A stretch of DNA of 15,021 nucleotides, taken from assembly GCA_900554135.1 (NCBI GenBank), contig USFU01000028.1, positions 1-15,021 of the forward strand, read 5' to 3'. Positions 1 through 7,456 of this stretch are shown in pieces (the stretch's first letter is position 1; each line of letters starts with the position of its first letter). The notes below the pieces were generated by a model, which saw only the letters and a list, made by a program, of their open reading frames with translations, ran no database searches and was not told the DNA's origin. The position numbers and the translations under genes are program-made. The stretch comes from an uncultured Collinsella sp. Lineage in GTDB: Bacteria > Actinomycetota > Coriobacteriia > Coriobacteriales > Coriobacteriaceae.

Positions 1-620
1 CTATGATGAAGCGCCTGCCCGGCTACCAGGACCTGCAGCGCGAGCATCGCTGGGAGGACTTGGGCCCGGTCACCTCGCTCAAAAACGCCAACGTGCTGGT
101 GCTGGGCGCGGGCGATATCGGCGGCCACTTTGCCACGCTCTGCCGCAGCATGGGCGCGCACGTCCGCGGCATCAAGCGCCATCCACTCGTATACCCCATT
201 GTGTTTGAGGACATGGACGGCATGGAGGCCCTGTCTGAGCGCCTGGCCGAGGCCGACATCGTCGCATCCTTTATGCCGAGCACGCCCGAGACCCGCGGCC
301 TGGCGAACGCCGAGTTCTTCGCCGCGATGAAACCAGGCGCCTTCTTTGCCAACGGCGGCCGCGGCGATCTTGTGGTTGCCGACGACCTAGTTGCCGCCCT
401 GGAATCAGGACATCTCGCCGGCGCCGCGGTCGACGTCACCGACCCCGAGCCGCTGCCTGAGACAAGCCCGTTGTGGGATACGCCCAACATGCTCATCACG
501 CCGCACATCTCCGGCTGGTTCCACTTGGCCGCCACGCTCAACAACGTGGTCGACATCGCCGCGGAGAATCTGCGTCACCTGCAGGCCGGCGAGACCCTGC
601 GCTGCTGGATCGAGCATTAG
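1..620 (+). CDS. D-isomer specific 2-hydroxyacid dehydrogenase, C-terminal part (5' end outside window)
   Basis: The frame is open to the left edge, and family members have about 100 residues ahead of this point, so the ATG at position 3 is internal and the gene is 5'-truncated by the window. Numbering from that Met, the NAD-binding Rossmann loop GAGDIG is at residues 35-40. The three catalytic residues of the family follow in the right order: Arg120 (GGRGD), Glu149 (DPEP) and His168 (TPHISG). Such enzymes reduce 2-keto acids to D-2-hydroxy acids with NAD(P)H in the cytosol. The substrate cannot be told from this part. It ends at TAG 618-620, immediately before a hairpin at 625-646. Family assignment is firm; substrate and symbol are unknown. 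Confidence 0.88.
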   Translation, partial: MMKRLPGYQDLQREHRWEDLGPVTSLKNANVLVLGAGDIGGHFATLCRSMGAHVRGIKRHPLVYPIVFEDMDGMEALSERLAEADIVASFMPSTPETRGLANAEFFAAMKPGAFFANGGRGDLVVADDLVAALESGHLAGAAVDVTDPEPLPETSPLWDTPNMLITPHISGWFHLAATLNNVVDIAAENLRHLQAGETLRCWIEH

Positions 621-624
621 GGTT

Positions 625-646
625 CCGCCGTTCTAACGAACGGCGG
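625..646 (+). terminator. hairpin after the dehydrogenase gene, possible weak terminator
   Basis: A perfect 9-bp inverted repeat (CCGCCGTTC / GAACGGCGG) with a TAAC loop starts four bases after the stop codon. Flanking GGT/ACC can extend it across a bulge. No T-run follows, so it is not a textbook intrinsic terminator. It may pause RNA polymerase, protect the 3' end, or belong with the larger structured element just downstream. Confidence 0.45.
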
Positions 647-659
647 ACCGGTCGACGCT

Positions 660-763
660 GCGAGCCCGTCTGGACGGCAATCTGCCTTTCAATCGTCGGG
701 CATGGCCAGAAGGCCAATGCCCTCCTCTTTCAAGGCACCTTGCTCGCCCAGACGGGCTCTCGC
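660..763. repeat. long nested inverted-repeat element (structured RNA or palindromic mobile remnant)
   Basis: Four helices are nested inside one another. 660-673 pairs with 748-763 (14 bp, with a 2-nt bulge at 759-760; the inner 10 bp are perfect). 677-680 pairs with 740-743. 683-688 pairs with 732-737 across a 2x2 internal loop. 698-707 pairs with 712-722 (10 bp, bulged A716) and closes an AGAA tetraloop at 708-711. Together they can form one rod-like hairpin of about 104 nt. It lies between two convergent genes and holds no plausible ORF. It could be a small RNA, a bidirectional 3'-end structure, or a palindromic repeat/MITE-like element. Pairing was judged by eye, not folded by program. 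Confidence 0.55.
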
Positions 764-797
764 TGGCTTCTATTCGGCCTGCGAGGTCTTCAAATTG

Positions 798-1289
798 TTA
801 GAGCGTTGCTAAGTAATTCTTTGCGTCTTCTACACTCATTGCGGCGACTGGTGCGTGTGAGCAGAGCTTGGCATCGTTGGTGACCAGTAGATCTGCTTGA
901 GCGCGTATCGCTGCCGCAATGATTAAATCGTCTTCGTAATCGCTATGGAGCTCACGCTGCCTGCTCGCCATCCATATATCGCTCAGGTCACAGGGCACTG
1001 GCGTGGCAAGCTGCGACAGCACGCTAAGACAATCCCATGCAAGCGAAGTCGCTACCGTAGCGGCATGCTGGGAAAGCGAACTATGCTCGCGCCGATACCA
1101 TGCCTTATGTTCGCTTGAAATCAAATAAAACAGGTCTTTGGACGATGTCGCCGCATACAGCAAATCAACCTGCGCCGTGCATGCATCGCGTAAAAACTCA
1201 ATCGCCACCGAACGACCACGTCGTGAGGGAATGAAGTAATCGAGCCACAAGTTGGTGTCAACCAAGATGCGCTTTGGAGTCTCACTCAC
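798..1289 (-). CDS. PIN-domain ribonuclease toxin of a type II toxin-antitoxin pair
   Basis: The 163-residue product fits a stand-alone PIN domain. The first acidic residue is Asp11 in LVDTN, the central acidic patch DYEDD is at 117-121 and is followed by the helix LIIAAAIRA, and the last Asp139 sits in LLVTND. PIN toxins cleave RNA using metal ions held by these acids. The start is GTG (complement of 1287-1289), which overlaps the end of the antitoxin gene by 8 nt; a GAGGAG (complement of 1303-1308) lies about 13 nt upstream inside the antitoxin gene. Translational coupling to the antitoxin is therefore likely. The RNA target cannot be inferred. The fold call is confident, and the toxin role follows from the paired gene. 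Confidence 0.85.
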   Translation of the reverse strand: MSETPKRILVDTNLWLDYFIPSRRGRSVAIEFLRDACTAQVDLLYAATSSKDLFYLISSEHKAWYRREHSSLSQHAATVATSLAWDCLSVLSQLATPVPCDLSDIWMASRQRELHSDYEDDLIIAAAIRAQADLLVTNDAKLCSHAPVAAMSVEDAKNYLATL

Positions 1290-1662
1290 AGAGCCAGCTC
1301 ATCTCCTCGCCATAGCGATCCGCATAGGCATTCCGTTTGAGCTCTTCGTCGTCCGATGGCTGAGCCTTGACCATATCGATTCCCGACTCACAGCAAGCGG
1401 CAGCGAACAGCTTCGACCCCTGATCCATAAGCTCGAGCTTACGTTTGGCGGCCTTTTCGCGCTCGCGCTGTTCCGCCCGGGCACGACTGGGCAGCAGGAT
1501 ATCCTCGAGTGCACCGGGGCGATCGGCCAGCGACGCTGCAAGCTGCCAGAGCGCTCGCACCGCTTGGCTCGGCGTCATACCGGCCTTGGAGAGAGCGGCG
1601 TCCCCACTCCTTTTAAGATCGGCATCGAGACGTACGTTGATCTGAGCGGCTGCTGTGGTCAT
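1282..1662 (-). CDS. RelB/DinJ-like ribbon-helix-helix antitoxin
   Basis: The N-terminal segment, residues 8-43 (starting INVRLDADLK and ending in the helix SQAVRALWQLAA), is the RelB/DinJ ribbon-helix-helix pattern that binds operator DNA as a dimer. The rest (45-126) is charged and low in hydrophobic order, with a basic run RARAEQREREKAAKRK near 60-75, as expected of a toxin-wrapping tail. A good ribosome binding site (AAGGAGGGG on the minus strand, complement of 1665-1673) precedes the ATG. The downstream PIN gene overlaps it by 8 nt. RelB/DinJ antitoxins often pair with RelE/YafQ nucleases, so the PIN partner here is a mixed pairing. At 126 residues it is longer than typical DinJ (about 86), mostly in the tail. 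Confidence 0.82.
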   Translation of the reverse strand: MTTAAAQINVRLDADLKRSGDAALSKAGMTPSQAVRALWQLAASLADRPGALEDILLPSRARAEQREREKAAKRKLELMDQGSKLFAAACCESGIDMVKAQPSDDEELKRNAYADRYGEEMSWLCE

Positions 1663-1666
1663 GACC

Positions 1667-1724
1667 CCTCCTTAATACTTCAAAACTATCATAAAACTCT
1701 ATGGTAGATACATAAAGCATGTAT
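1667..1724 (-). promoter_or_regulatory. toxin-antitoxin leader with candidate operator dyads
   Basis: The A/T-rich stretch just upstream of the antitoxin carries a perfect dyad ATACAT-aaagc-ATGTAT at 1708-1724. An imperfect one (CTATCAT ... ATGGTAG) lies at about 1687-1707. Such dyads next to an RHH antitoxin gene fit autorepression. Promoter boxes on the minus strand are not clear enough to name. The ribosome binding site lies at 1667-1673. Confidence 0.4.
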
Positions 1725-1757
1725 AGCATTTACAAGCATCAGCCGTACTCTGTACAC

Positions 1758-1792
1758 AAAAAGCCGCCGAGGCACACTGCACCTCGGCGGCT
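1758..1792 (-). terminator. Rho-independent terminator for the M18 aminopeptidase transcript
   Basis: A perfect 11-bp stem (AGCCGCCGAGG at 1762-1772 with CCTCGGCGGCT at 1782-1792) has a 9-nt loop. On the minus strand it is followed directly by TTTTT (complement of 1758-1762). The T-run places the end of a transcript coming from the right, that is from the aminopeptidase gene, and shields the antitoxin promoter region from read-through. Confidence 0.88.
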
Positions 1793-1838
1793 ACGCATCA
1801 CCAATCCAGTTCGGTTTCACCTTTTGCATTCGCCCAGA

Positions 1839-1879
1839 TAAAACCTGCCGAAATTAACATCCCTTTTTGGCAGGTTTTA
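1839..1879 (-). terminator. hairpin overlapping the aminopeptidase stop codon
   Basis: An 11-bp perfect inverted repeat (TAAAACCTGCC at 1839-1849 with GGCAGGTTTTA at 1869-1879) encloses a 19-nt loop. The stop codon TAA (complement of 1877-1879) is the first triplet of the hairpin on the minus strand, and the second arm ends in TTTTA. It may be a first, weaker terminator ahead of the strong one at 1758-1792, or an mRNA 3'-end stabiliser. Confidence 0.5.
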
Positions 1880-3262
1880 GAGCTCTACACTTTCGGCGCC
1901 GTTGATGGTTAGGTTTCGCTCGTAGAAGGCGGTGAGGGCGCGGATGGCATACATTACGTCGCGCACGCCGCCGGTCTCGTAGCTCGAGTGCATGGCAAGC
2001 TGCGGCAAGCCCACGTCCACGGCATGCATGCTCGCCTGCATATTGGACAGATTGCCGAGGGTGGAGCCGCCCGCCATATCGCTCTTGTTGGCGAAGGCCT
2101 GCGTGGGTACGTCAGCGTCATCGCAAATGGCCTGGAACACCGCGCGGCTAAAGGCATCGGTGCAGTAGTGCTGGTTGGCGGCCTCCTTGATGACGATGCC
2201 GCCGTTGAGCACAACCTGGTTGCGGGCGTCGCACTTTTCCGCGTGGTTGGGGTGCACGGCATGCGCGTTGTCGCAGCTCACGAGCATCGAAGCGGCAAGC
2301 GCACGGTGGTACGACTCGTCGTCAAAGCCCAGCGAGCCGTTAATGCGGCGCAGTGCATCGGCCAAGAACGTCGACATGGCACCCTGCTTGGTCTCGGAGC
2401 CAACCTCCTCGTTATCAAAGCAGCAGAAGACCGAAACGTCGTGCGCGTTCTCGGCGCCCAAAAAAGCCTGTAGCGAGGTATAGGCGCAGGCCAGGTCGTC
2501 AAGCTTGGGCGTCGAGATAAACTCGTCGGCCCAGCCCCAAATACGCGCATCCTGTCGGTTGACCAGGAACAGGTCGCGGCCCAGAATCTGCTCAGGCTCA
2601 ACATCCAGTTCGTCAGCGATCAGGGCATCAAAGTCACCCTGCTTAAGATCGCCAGCGCTGATGAGCGGGCACAGATCAACGGCGCGATTGGGAGCAAAGC
2701 CCTCGTTAACGCCGCGGTTCATATGGATGGCAAGGCTCGGAATGATAGCGACCTCGCGCTCGGTGGCGAGCAGGCGGCTCTCAATACGGTCGCCCTCGCG
2801 CACCAACACGCGGCCCGCGAGCGCCAACGGGCGGTCGAACCAGGTGTAGTCGATCATGCCGCCGTAGGCCTCGGTGTTCAGGCGCAGCGTCTCGCCCGCG
2901 CCGTCAAGCTCAGGCACGGCCTTGACCTTAAACGTCGGCGAATCGCCGTGCGACGCCGCGAGCTGAAAATGATAGTCGCCGGCAACGCCGTCCTCGCCCC
3001 ACGTCGCGGCCAAGTCCTCGCCCACCTTAAAGGCGATAACACTCGAGGTGTTGCGCTGCGTGTAATAGCGACCGCCCGGTTCGATATCCCACGCCGCATT
3101 CTCGGGCAGGTAGGTAAAGCCCGCCTCGTCGAGCTCGGCCATAATGGTCGCCGCCGCATGGAACATGCTGGGGCATGCCTCGATAAAGTCGATGAGGTCG
3201 TTTGCGGCCTCGATATCGTCGGCCGTCACATGCGCGCGCTCGGGCGTTTCCTGATCCGTCAT
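1877..3262 (-). CDS. M18 family zinc aminopeptidase
   Basis: The product is 461 residues from the ATG at 3262, a normal length for bacterial M18 enzymes, which are cytosolic di-zinc exopeptidases that trim N-terminal residues from peptides. Family landmarks appear in order: His105 in SHGDSP, Asp255 in the LDD segment, the DNEEVG motif with Glu285/Glu286, Asp331 in DNAHAVHPN and His425 in MHSSYETGG. These match the expected metal ligands and catalytic Glu. The frame stays open upstream to 3412, but the extra 50 residues look non-coding (Cys/Arg/Phe-rich), while AAAGGGGAG sits just upstream of the chosen ATG. No signal peptide is seen. It is transcribed alone, divergently from the surface-protein gene, and followed by two hairpins. 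Preferred peptide substrates cannot be told. Confidence 0.92.
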   Translation of the reverse strand: MTDQETPERAHVTADDIEAANDLIDFIEACPSMFHAAATIMAELDEAGFTYLPENAAWDIEPGGRYYTQRNTSSVIAFKVGEDLAATWGEDGVAGDYHFQLAASHGDSPTFKVKAVPELDGAGETLRLNTEAYGGMIDYTWFDRPLALAGRVLVREGDRIESRLLATEREVAIIPSLAIHMNRGVNEGFAPNRAVDLCPLISAGDLKQGDFDALIADELDVEPEQILGRDLFLVNRQDARIWGWADEFISTPKLDDLACAYTSLQAFLGAENAHDVSVFCCFDNEEVGSETKQGAMSTFLADALRRINGSLGFDDESYHRALAASMLVSCDNAHAVHPNHAEKCDARNQVVLNGGIVIKEAANQHYCTDAFSRAVFQAICDDADVPTQAFANKSDMAGGSTLGNLSNMQASMHAVDVGLPQLAMHSSYETGGVRDVMYAIRALTAFYERNLTINGAESVEL

Positions 3263-3497
3263 GTTCTCCCCTTTCGCTGGGCTGATGATCCCCTCCAGCA
3301 TACCCCCAACTGACCGGCCTGTCCGACAAATCGAATGCCAAACAAAGCCAGACGCTCCAAACAGAAAAGTCGACGCTCTTGCGTTACAGGCAAACGACAA
3401 TTGAATTGACAAGTTAACCAGTGGTAATTTCTGGTATTTTTGTTTACTGCCTTTAACTTTTTGCGGTAAGCAACATGAGTTCTATGGCAGTTACCTA

Positions 3498-3516
3498 TCA
3501 TGTGCGACGCACATGA
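3498..3516. promoter_or_regulatory. perfect 19-nt palindrome, candidate operator
   Basis: TCATGTGCGACGCACATGA reads the same on both strands around the central A3507 (9-bp arms). It lies about 70-90 nt ahead of the surface-protein ATG. That position suits an operator for a homodimeric regulator of the flavoprotein locus. The regulator is unknown. Confidence 0.45.
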
Positions 3517-3529
3517 CCACTGTCCATCC

Positions 3530-3558
3530 GGGTGCAACAGGAAAGGAGAGCAGCACCC
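3530..3558 (+). promoter_or_regulatory. leader hairpin with a Shine-Dalgarno-like sequence in its loop
   Basis: GGGTGC (3530-3535) and GCACCC (3553-3558) can pair around a 17-nt loop that contains GAAAGGAGA (3541-3549). An ATG at 3560 opens only a four-codon frame (MTDR, stop 3572-3574). The real gene has its own AGAGG at 3578-3582. The hairpin may shape translation or stability of the leader; this is inference from sequence alone. Confidence 0.35.
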
Positions 3559-3586
3559 AATGACCGATCGATAGAAAAGAGGTTCT

Positions 3587-6500
3587 ATGCACAACGATAA
3601 CGCTGTGCTGCGCAAGCTCAACACCGTGGGCAGCAATGCCTGTCGAGGTGCGCTCATCGCTGCGATGACCGTCTCGATGATGCCTACCAGCGCTTTTGCC
3701 GCAGCAGCAACAACGGAGACCGGCTCCGAAGCTACCAACAACGCGCCGATCTCCGCCACCAGTGAGGAAACGAAGTCCCTCAGCTCCGAGTATAGCCTGA
3801 GTGCCGTCTCTGACGACGCCGCATCCTCCTCGACCATCTACGATTTGACCAAAATCGCAGATGGTACGTATGAGGGCACGGCCACGGCCGACTCGAAGGA
3901 CCCGCTCAATAAAGCTGGCGACGAATGGAACGCAGCTGATGGAAAGTATGACGTCAACGTCAGCGTAACCGTCAAGTCTGGCAAAATTGCCAAGGTCGAA
4001 GTCGCCGACTACAGTAGCTTGGGCGACGATGACTGGGACCGCATGGACAAGGCCGTTAACGGTTTTAGCAAAAAAGGCACGTCCTATAAGGGCATCGTCG
4101 AGCAAATCGAGACTGCCGGCAACACTACCTCAATCGATGCTGTTTCGACCGCCACGATCTCGTCCAACGCCATCAAGGCTGCCGTCGATAATGCCCTGCA
4201 GACTGCCTATGACGAGCAGAATCCGTCGACCCCTGCGACCGACGAATACACCTATGGCTACGCTGGCCTCACGTGGGCCGAGTATTGGGCTGGTGAAAAA
4301 GTGCAGGCGGCAGGGTCCTCCGCTTCGTCGAGCAAGCTCGATTCCCGCAACGAGGCCGACAAGGGCGCTTTTGACGTGGTGACCCGTGCAACCGCCAACC
4401 ACGGCCTGCACCGCGGCAGCTACCAGTGCATGGCTACCATCTACACCAACGAGGGCGCGACGTTTGACCTGGCCACCTGGGCCGCCGACGGCAAGTCGTT
4501 CACCACGACCGACGGCAAGACCGTAACGTGGAACCGCGGCGCCATGACCTGCGACGGTGCAAGCTACACGCTCAAAGACTACGAGGTCACGGGACTCAAG
4601 TACGTTCCCGTCAAAATCAAGACCAGCGACCTCGAGGCTTTTAAGGCGAGCCACAGCTTTGTCGCCAATGGCGAGACGCTCGCCGGCGGCTACACCGAAA
4701 ATAACCTCCAGGCTTACTCCGGCCTGGTTGCGGACGTCGATGCCAACACCAACGGCATTAAGACCGTGACCAACAATAACGGAACCTTCAGCTTCTCGGC
4801 CGCCACCACCGGCACCGACTCGGGTATCAAGGGTCAGGAGCTCAAGACCGCCACGGACATTAAACCCACGGTTAAGGACGCGAGCGGCTCCTACGGCGAG
4901 TTCCTGCGCGTAGACCTCAACGGCAACTATGGCGACCTGGGCGCCAATATGCAAAGCGTCACCTGGACCTATTACGGCGACGATGCGACCTACACCAACG
5001 CCCTTGCCACCTACGGCACCAAGTTCGCGGCCGACAACTGGATGCACAAGTCCATGGGCATTCAGCTGGGCCTCACTAAATCCGAGCGCTGCCAGCTGCC
5101 CGAGGGCACCAACGGCACCGGCTACTGGAAGCTCACCGTCCACGCCTTGGGTTACAACGATTACACCTACACCTTCCAGGCGACCGATGACAACATCGTA
5201 GGTGCCAAGGAGCCGGTGACCGATGCCACCAAGGCCAAACTGCAGGAGCTCTACGACAAGGCGGCGTCCCTCGATAAGTCCAAGTACACCGAGGACTCCT
5301 GGACCGCCTCGTCCATCGAGACCGAAACTGCCGAGACCAAGGACCTGCTCGCCAAGAAAAACCTTGGCGAAGCCGAGGCCGCCGAGCAGATCACCCACCT
5401 GCAGGGTGCACTCGACGCGCTCATGAGCCTGTATCCCCAGGCGGGCGACTACGTGCTCATGAACATCCCCTACGCCGATTTCTATGCCGCCGAGAGCAAC
5501 AACGCCGGCACCGACATTGTGACCTCGGCTACGCGGCAGAAGACGCGCTCCAGCTTGGCGAGCGGCTCCTACCACGTCAATTCCGACGGTAGGGATATCT
5601 CGGGCGTCACGTTTGCCGTCAAGGTGGGCAAAGGCGACATCGATTGGTCCAAGTTCACCCGTGTGACCGACGACAGCTCCGTTACGATCACCACCTCGAT
5701 CAAGGGCAAGGTGTCCACGACAACCTACACGGGCAAGGACGCCCTATTTGAGTCTCCGGACTACTCTTACTACGTGCTGCCCGCCGGCGAGGGTCCGACC
5801 AATTACAAGGAGCTCACCTCCGATTCCGAGGGCAACCTGCGCTTTGGCGCTGTCGAGGGCAAGGAAGCCACCAAGCTTGAAAACGTCACCCCCGACTTTA
5901 AGACCTCCAGCAAGTACGGCGACTACGAAATTGACTTTAAGAACCTGCGCGAGCAGATGGTTGACGCCGACGGCAACCAGGCGACCGTATACGGTGCCGT
6001 GGTCAACGCCGCCGATGCGGACGGCACCACCGAGGGCTATGGCATGCGCGCCGTCGAGAACATCTGGAAGGGCAAGGAGATTGCCTGGAGCTGCGGTCTG
6101 GTCAACGAGTCTCACGGCAGCCCGCTGAGCTCGCAGTACTACAAGTCCATGATGGGCAAGACCATCAAGAACGTGACGTTCTACACCTCCACGGGCACCT
6201 ACACCGTTGCCATGGACCATTACGTCCCCGTCAAGGCCTCCAAGTCAGAGATCGACGTCGAGGCGAACGCCAAGGCCGATGCCAAGACCGCCAAGATCGA
6301 AGCAACGTTCCCGAAGGACTTCAAGGCCGCCTATACCGTCGATGGCAACGCTGTCGACGTCACCGATGGCAGCTTCTCCATCGAGAACCTCAAGCCCGGC
6401 AAGCATAAGCTCGTGGCCCATGACGAGAGCGGTAAGTACGCCGACGTGACGAGTGAGTTCACCGTCTCCACCGACAAGACCGTCGCGATCTTCGATGAGG

Positions 6501-7420
6501 GCACCTCGAGGATCACCGCCGCCAACGAGGGCGACGATGTTAAGAACTTTATCGGCAACATCACCACGGTCAACGTCAACGGCACCGACTACGCCGCCTC
6601 CGGTCGCGATTCCGTCAAGATCATTAACGCCGACGGCTCTATCAACCTCGAAGCCGTCGCCGGCGGCCAGCAGGGTGGCAAGCCTAAGGCCGCAGGCCAG
6701 CAGCAGGGCACCAAGGTGTTTGCCAACTACGGCACCTACACCATCAAGGTGACCTCCACGGGCTACAACACCCCGCTCGAGTTCACCTTTACCTACAAGG
6801 CCGACCGCACCGACCTCGATAAGGCCATCGGCGCAGCCGAGCAGCTCGACCAGAGCGCCTTTACCGCTGTCTCCTGGAACGCCATGAGCGACGCCCTCAG
6901 CGCCGCCAAGACCGTCCAGGCCAACGCCGCCGCCACCGACGACGACATCGCCCAGGCCCTGAACGCGCTCAACAGCGCCGTGGCCAACCTCGCCGCCAAG
7001 GCGACTGATGAGGCCAAGTCCGCGCTCGCCAGCCAAATCGAGAGCGCCGGCGCTGTCAAGAATGACGGCTACACCGACGCCTCCTGGAACGACTTCCAGA
7101 CAGCACTCGATGAGGCCAAGCAGGTTGCCGCCTCCGAGGACCCCTCCGCCAGCGAGGTGGCTTCTGCCGTTGACAAGCTGAAGGCCACCCAGGACGCACT
7201 TACCAAGAAGGGCACGGAGGGAAAGCCCGCCGGTGGCTCCACCTCTACGACGACCACAACGACGACCACCGATACCAAGAAGGCCAATGCATCCAAGAAG
7301 GACGCAAGCGGCCTCCCCGGCACCGGTGATACCCAGATCGCCACGGTCGGCATCTTCGCCGGTATCGGCGCCGCTATCGCGGCCGCCGGCGTCGCCATCC
7401 GCCGCCGCATGCAGCACTAG
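3587..7420 (+). CDS. LPXTG-anchored FMN-binding surface protein with duplicated Tp47-like modules and three FIVAR domains
   Basis: The 1277-residue protein begins with a signal peptide (cleavage likely after SAFA, about residue 38). An FMN-binding domain follows at about 88-205, with its flavin-acceptor site DAVSTATIS (Asp184, acceptor Thr190). Two related modules come next. One starts at 225 (YAGLTWAEYWAGE, then FDVVTRAT and RGSYQ by 280). The other starts at 622 (YVLMNIPYADFYAAE, then DIVTSAT and SGSYH by 663). They resemble the domain usually annotated as 'penicillin-binding Tp47 domain'. FIVAR repeats lie at about 546-615, 1076-1138 and 1141-1207, and an Ig-like stretch near 885-965. A Gln/Gly segment lies near 1025-1042. 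A Thr run leads to the sortase signal LPGTG (1243-1247), a hydrophobic helix and RRR. AGAGG at 3578-3582 supports the start. It should be a cell-wall-bound covalent flavoprotein serving redox transfer, perhaps with adhesion or ligand binding; the function of the Tp47-like modules is unknown. Confidence 0.88.
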   Translation: MHNDNAVLRKLNTVGSNACRGALIAAMTVSMMPTSAFAAAATTETGSEATNNAPISATSEETKSLSSEYSLSAVSDDAASSSTIYDLTKIADGTYEGTATADSKDPLNKAGDEWNAADGKYDVNVSVTVKSGKIAKVEVADYSSLGDDDWDRMDKAVNGFSKKGTSYKGIVEQIETAGNTTSIDAVSTATISSNAIKAAVDNALQTAYDEQNPSTPATDEYTYGYAGLTWAEYWAGEKVQAAGSSASSSKLDSRNEADKGAFDVVTRATANHGLHRGSYQCMATIYTNEGATFDLATWAADGKSFTTTDGKTVTWNRGAMTCDGASYTLKDYEVTGLKYVPVKIKTSDLEAFKASHSFVANGETLAGGYTENNLQAYSGLVADVDANTNGIKTVTNNNGTFSFSAATTGTDSGIKGQELKTATDIKPTVKDASGSYGEFLRVDLNGNYGDLGANMQSVTWTYYGDDATYTNALATYGTKFAADNWMHKSMGIQLGLTKSERCQLPEGTNGTGYWKLTVHALGYNDYTYTFQATDDNIVGAKEPVTDATKAKLQELYDKAASLDKSKYTEDSWTASSIETETAETKDLLAKKNLGEAEAAEQITHLQGALDALMSLYPQAGDYVLMNIPYADFYAAESNNAGTDIVTSATRQKTRSSLASGSYHVNSDGRDISGVTFAVKVGKGDIDWSKFTRVTDDSSVTITTSIKGKVSTTTYTGKDALFESPDYSYYVLPAGEGPTNYKELTSDSEGNLRFGAVEGKEATKLENVTPDFKTSSKYGDYEIDFKNLREQMVDADGNQATVYGAVVNAADADGTTEGYGMRAVENIWKGKEIAWSCGLVNESHGSPLSSQYYKSMMGKTIKNVTFYTSTGTYTVAMDHYVPVKASKSEIDVEANAKADAKTAKIEATFPKDFKAAYTVDGNAVDVTDGSFSIENLKPGKHKLVAHDESGKYADVTSEFTVSTDKTVAIFDEGTSRITAANEGDDVKNFIGNITTVNVNGTDYAASGRDSVKIINADGSINLEAVAGGQQGGKPKAAGQQQGTKVFANYGTYTIKVTSTGYNTPLEFTFTYKADRTDLDKAIGAAEQLDQSAFTAVSWNAMSDALSAAKTVQANAAATDDDIAQALNALNSAVANLAAKATDEAKSALASQIESAGAVKNDGYTDASWNDFQTALDEAKQVAASEDPSASEVASAVDKLKATQDALTKKGTEGKPAGGSTSTTTTTTTTDTKKANASKKDASGLPGTGDTQIATVGIFAGIGAAIAAAGVAIRRRMQH

Positions 7421-7456
7421 CGCCTAAAACGCGCGCCACGTGCTCGCAACGCAAGC

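Larger units (their letters stand above)
3263..3586. promoter_or_regulatory. divergent intergenic region between the aminopeptidase and the surface flavoprotein
   Basis: These 324 bases hold no gene I can support and are more A/T-rich than the flanks around 3390-3500. A candidate + strand promoter is TTGAAT (3401-3406) with GGTAAT (3423-3428), 16 nt apart. A perfect TTGACA at 3406-3411 has no good -10 at the right distance. The minus strand has TTGTCA (complement of 3406-3411) as a possible -35 for the aminopeptidase. Also present are a short dyad ACCAG/CTGGT near 3418-3434, the palindrome at 3498-3516 and the leader hairpin at 3530-3558. Promoter assignments are by eye and weak. Confidence 0.35.

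Noticed and set aside
3263..3412. N-terminal extension of the M18 aminopeptidase to an upstream start
   Set aside because: The extra 50 residues do not resemble the family, and a strong AAAGGGGAG precedes the ATG at 3262.
3412..3586. FMN, cobalamin or c-di-GMP riboswitch in the leader of the flavoprotein locus
   Set aside because: I looked for the conserved core sequences of these classes and found only short isolated resemblances (for example CCACTG), without the surrounding helices.
4130..5575. Long antisense reading frame (481 codons) under the surface protein gene
   Set aside because: GC-rich codons of the real gene leave the complement open; the translation is Gly/Val/Leu low-complexity without family motifs. 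The same holds for antisense frames at 6245-7417, 8007-9053, 9747-10586 and 10571-11560.
7246..7275. Threonine-coding repeat (acgacgaccac units) as a phase-variation tract
   Set aside because: The unit is 12 bases, so changes in copy number would keep the frame; it is more simply a wall-spanning Thr linker before LPGTG.
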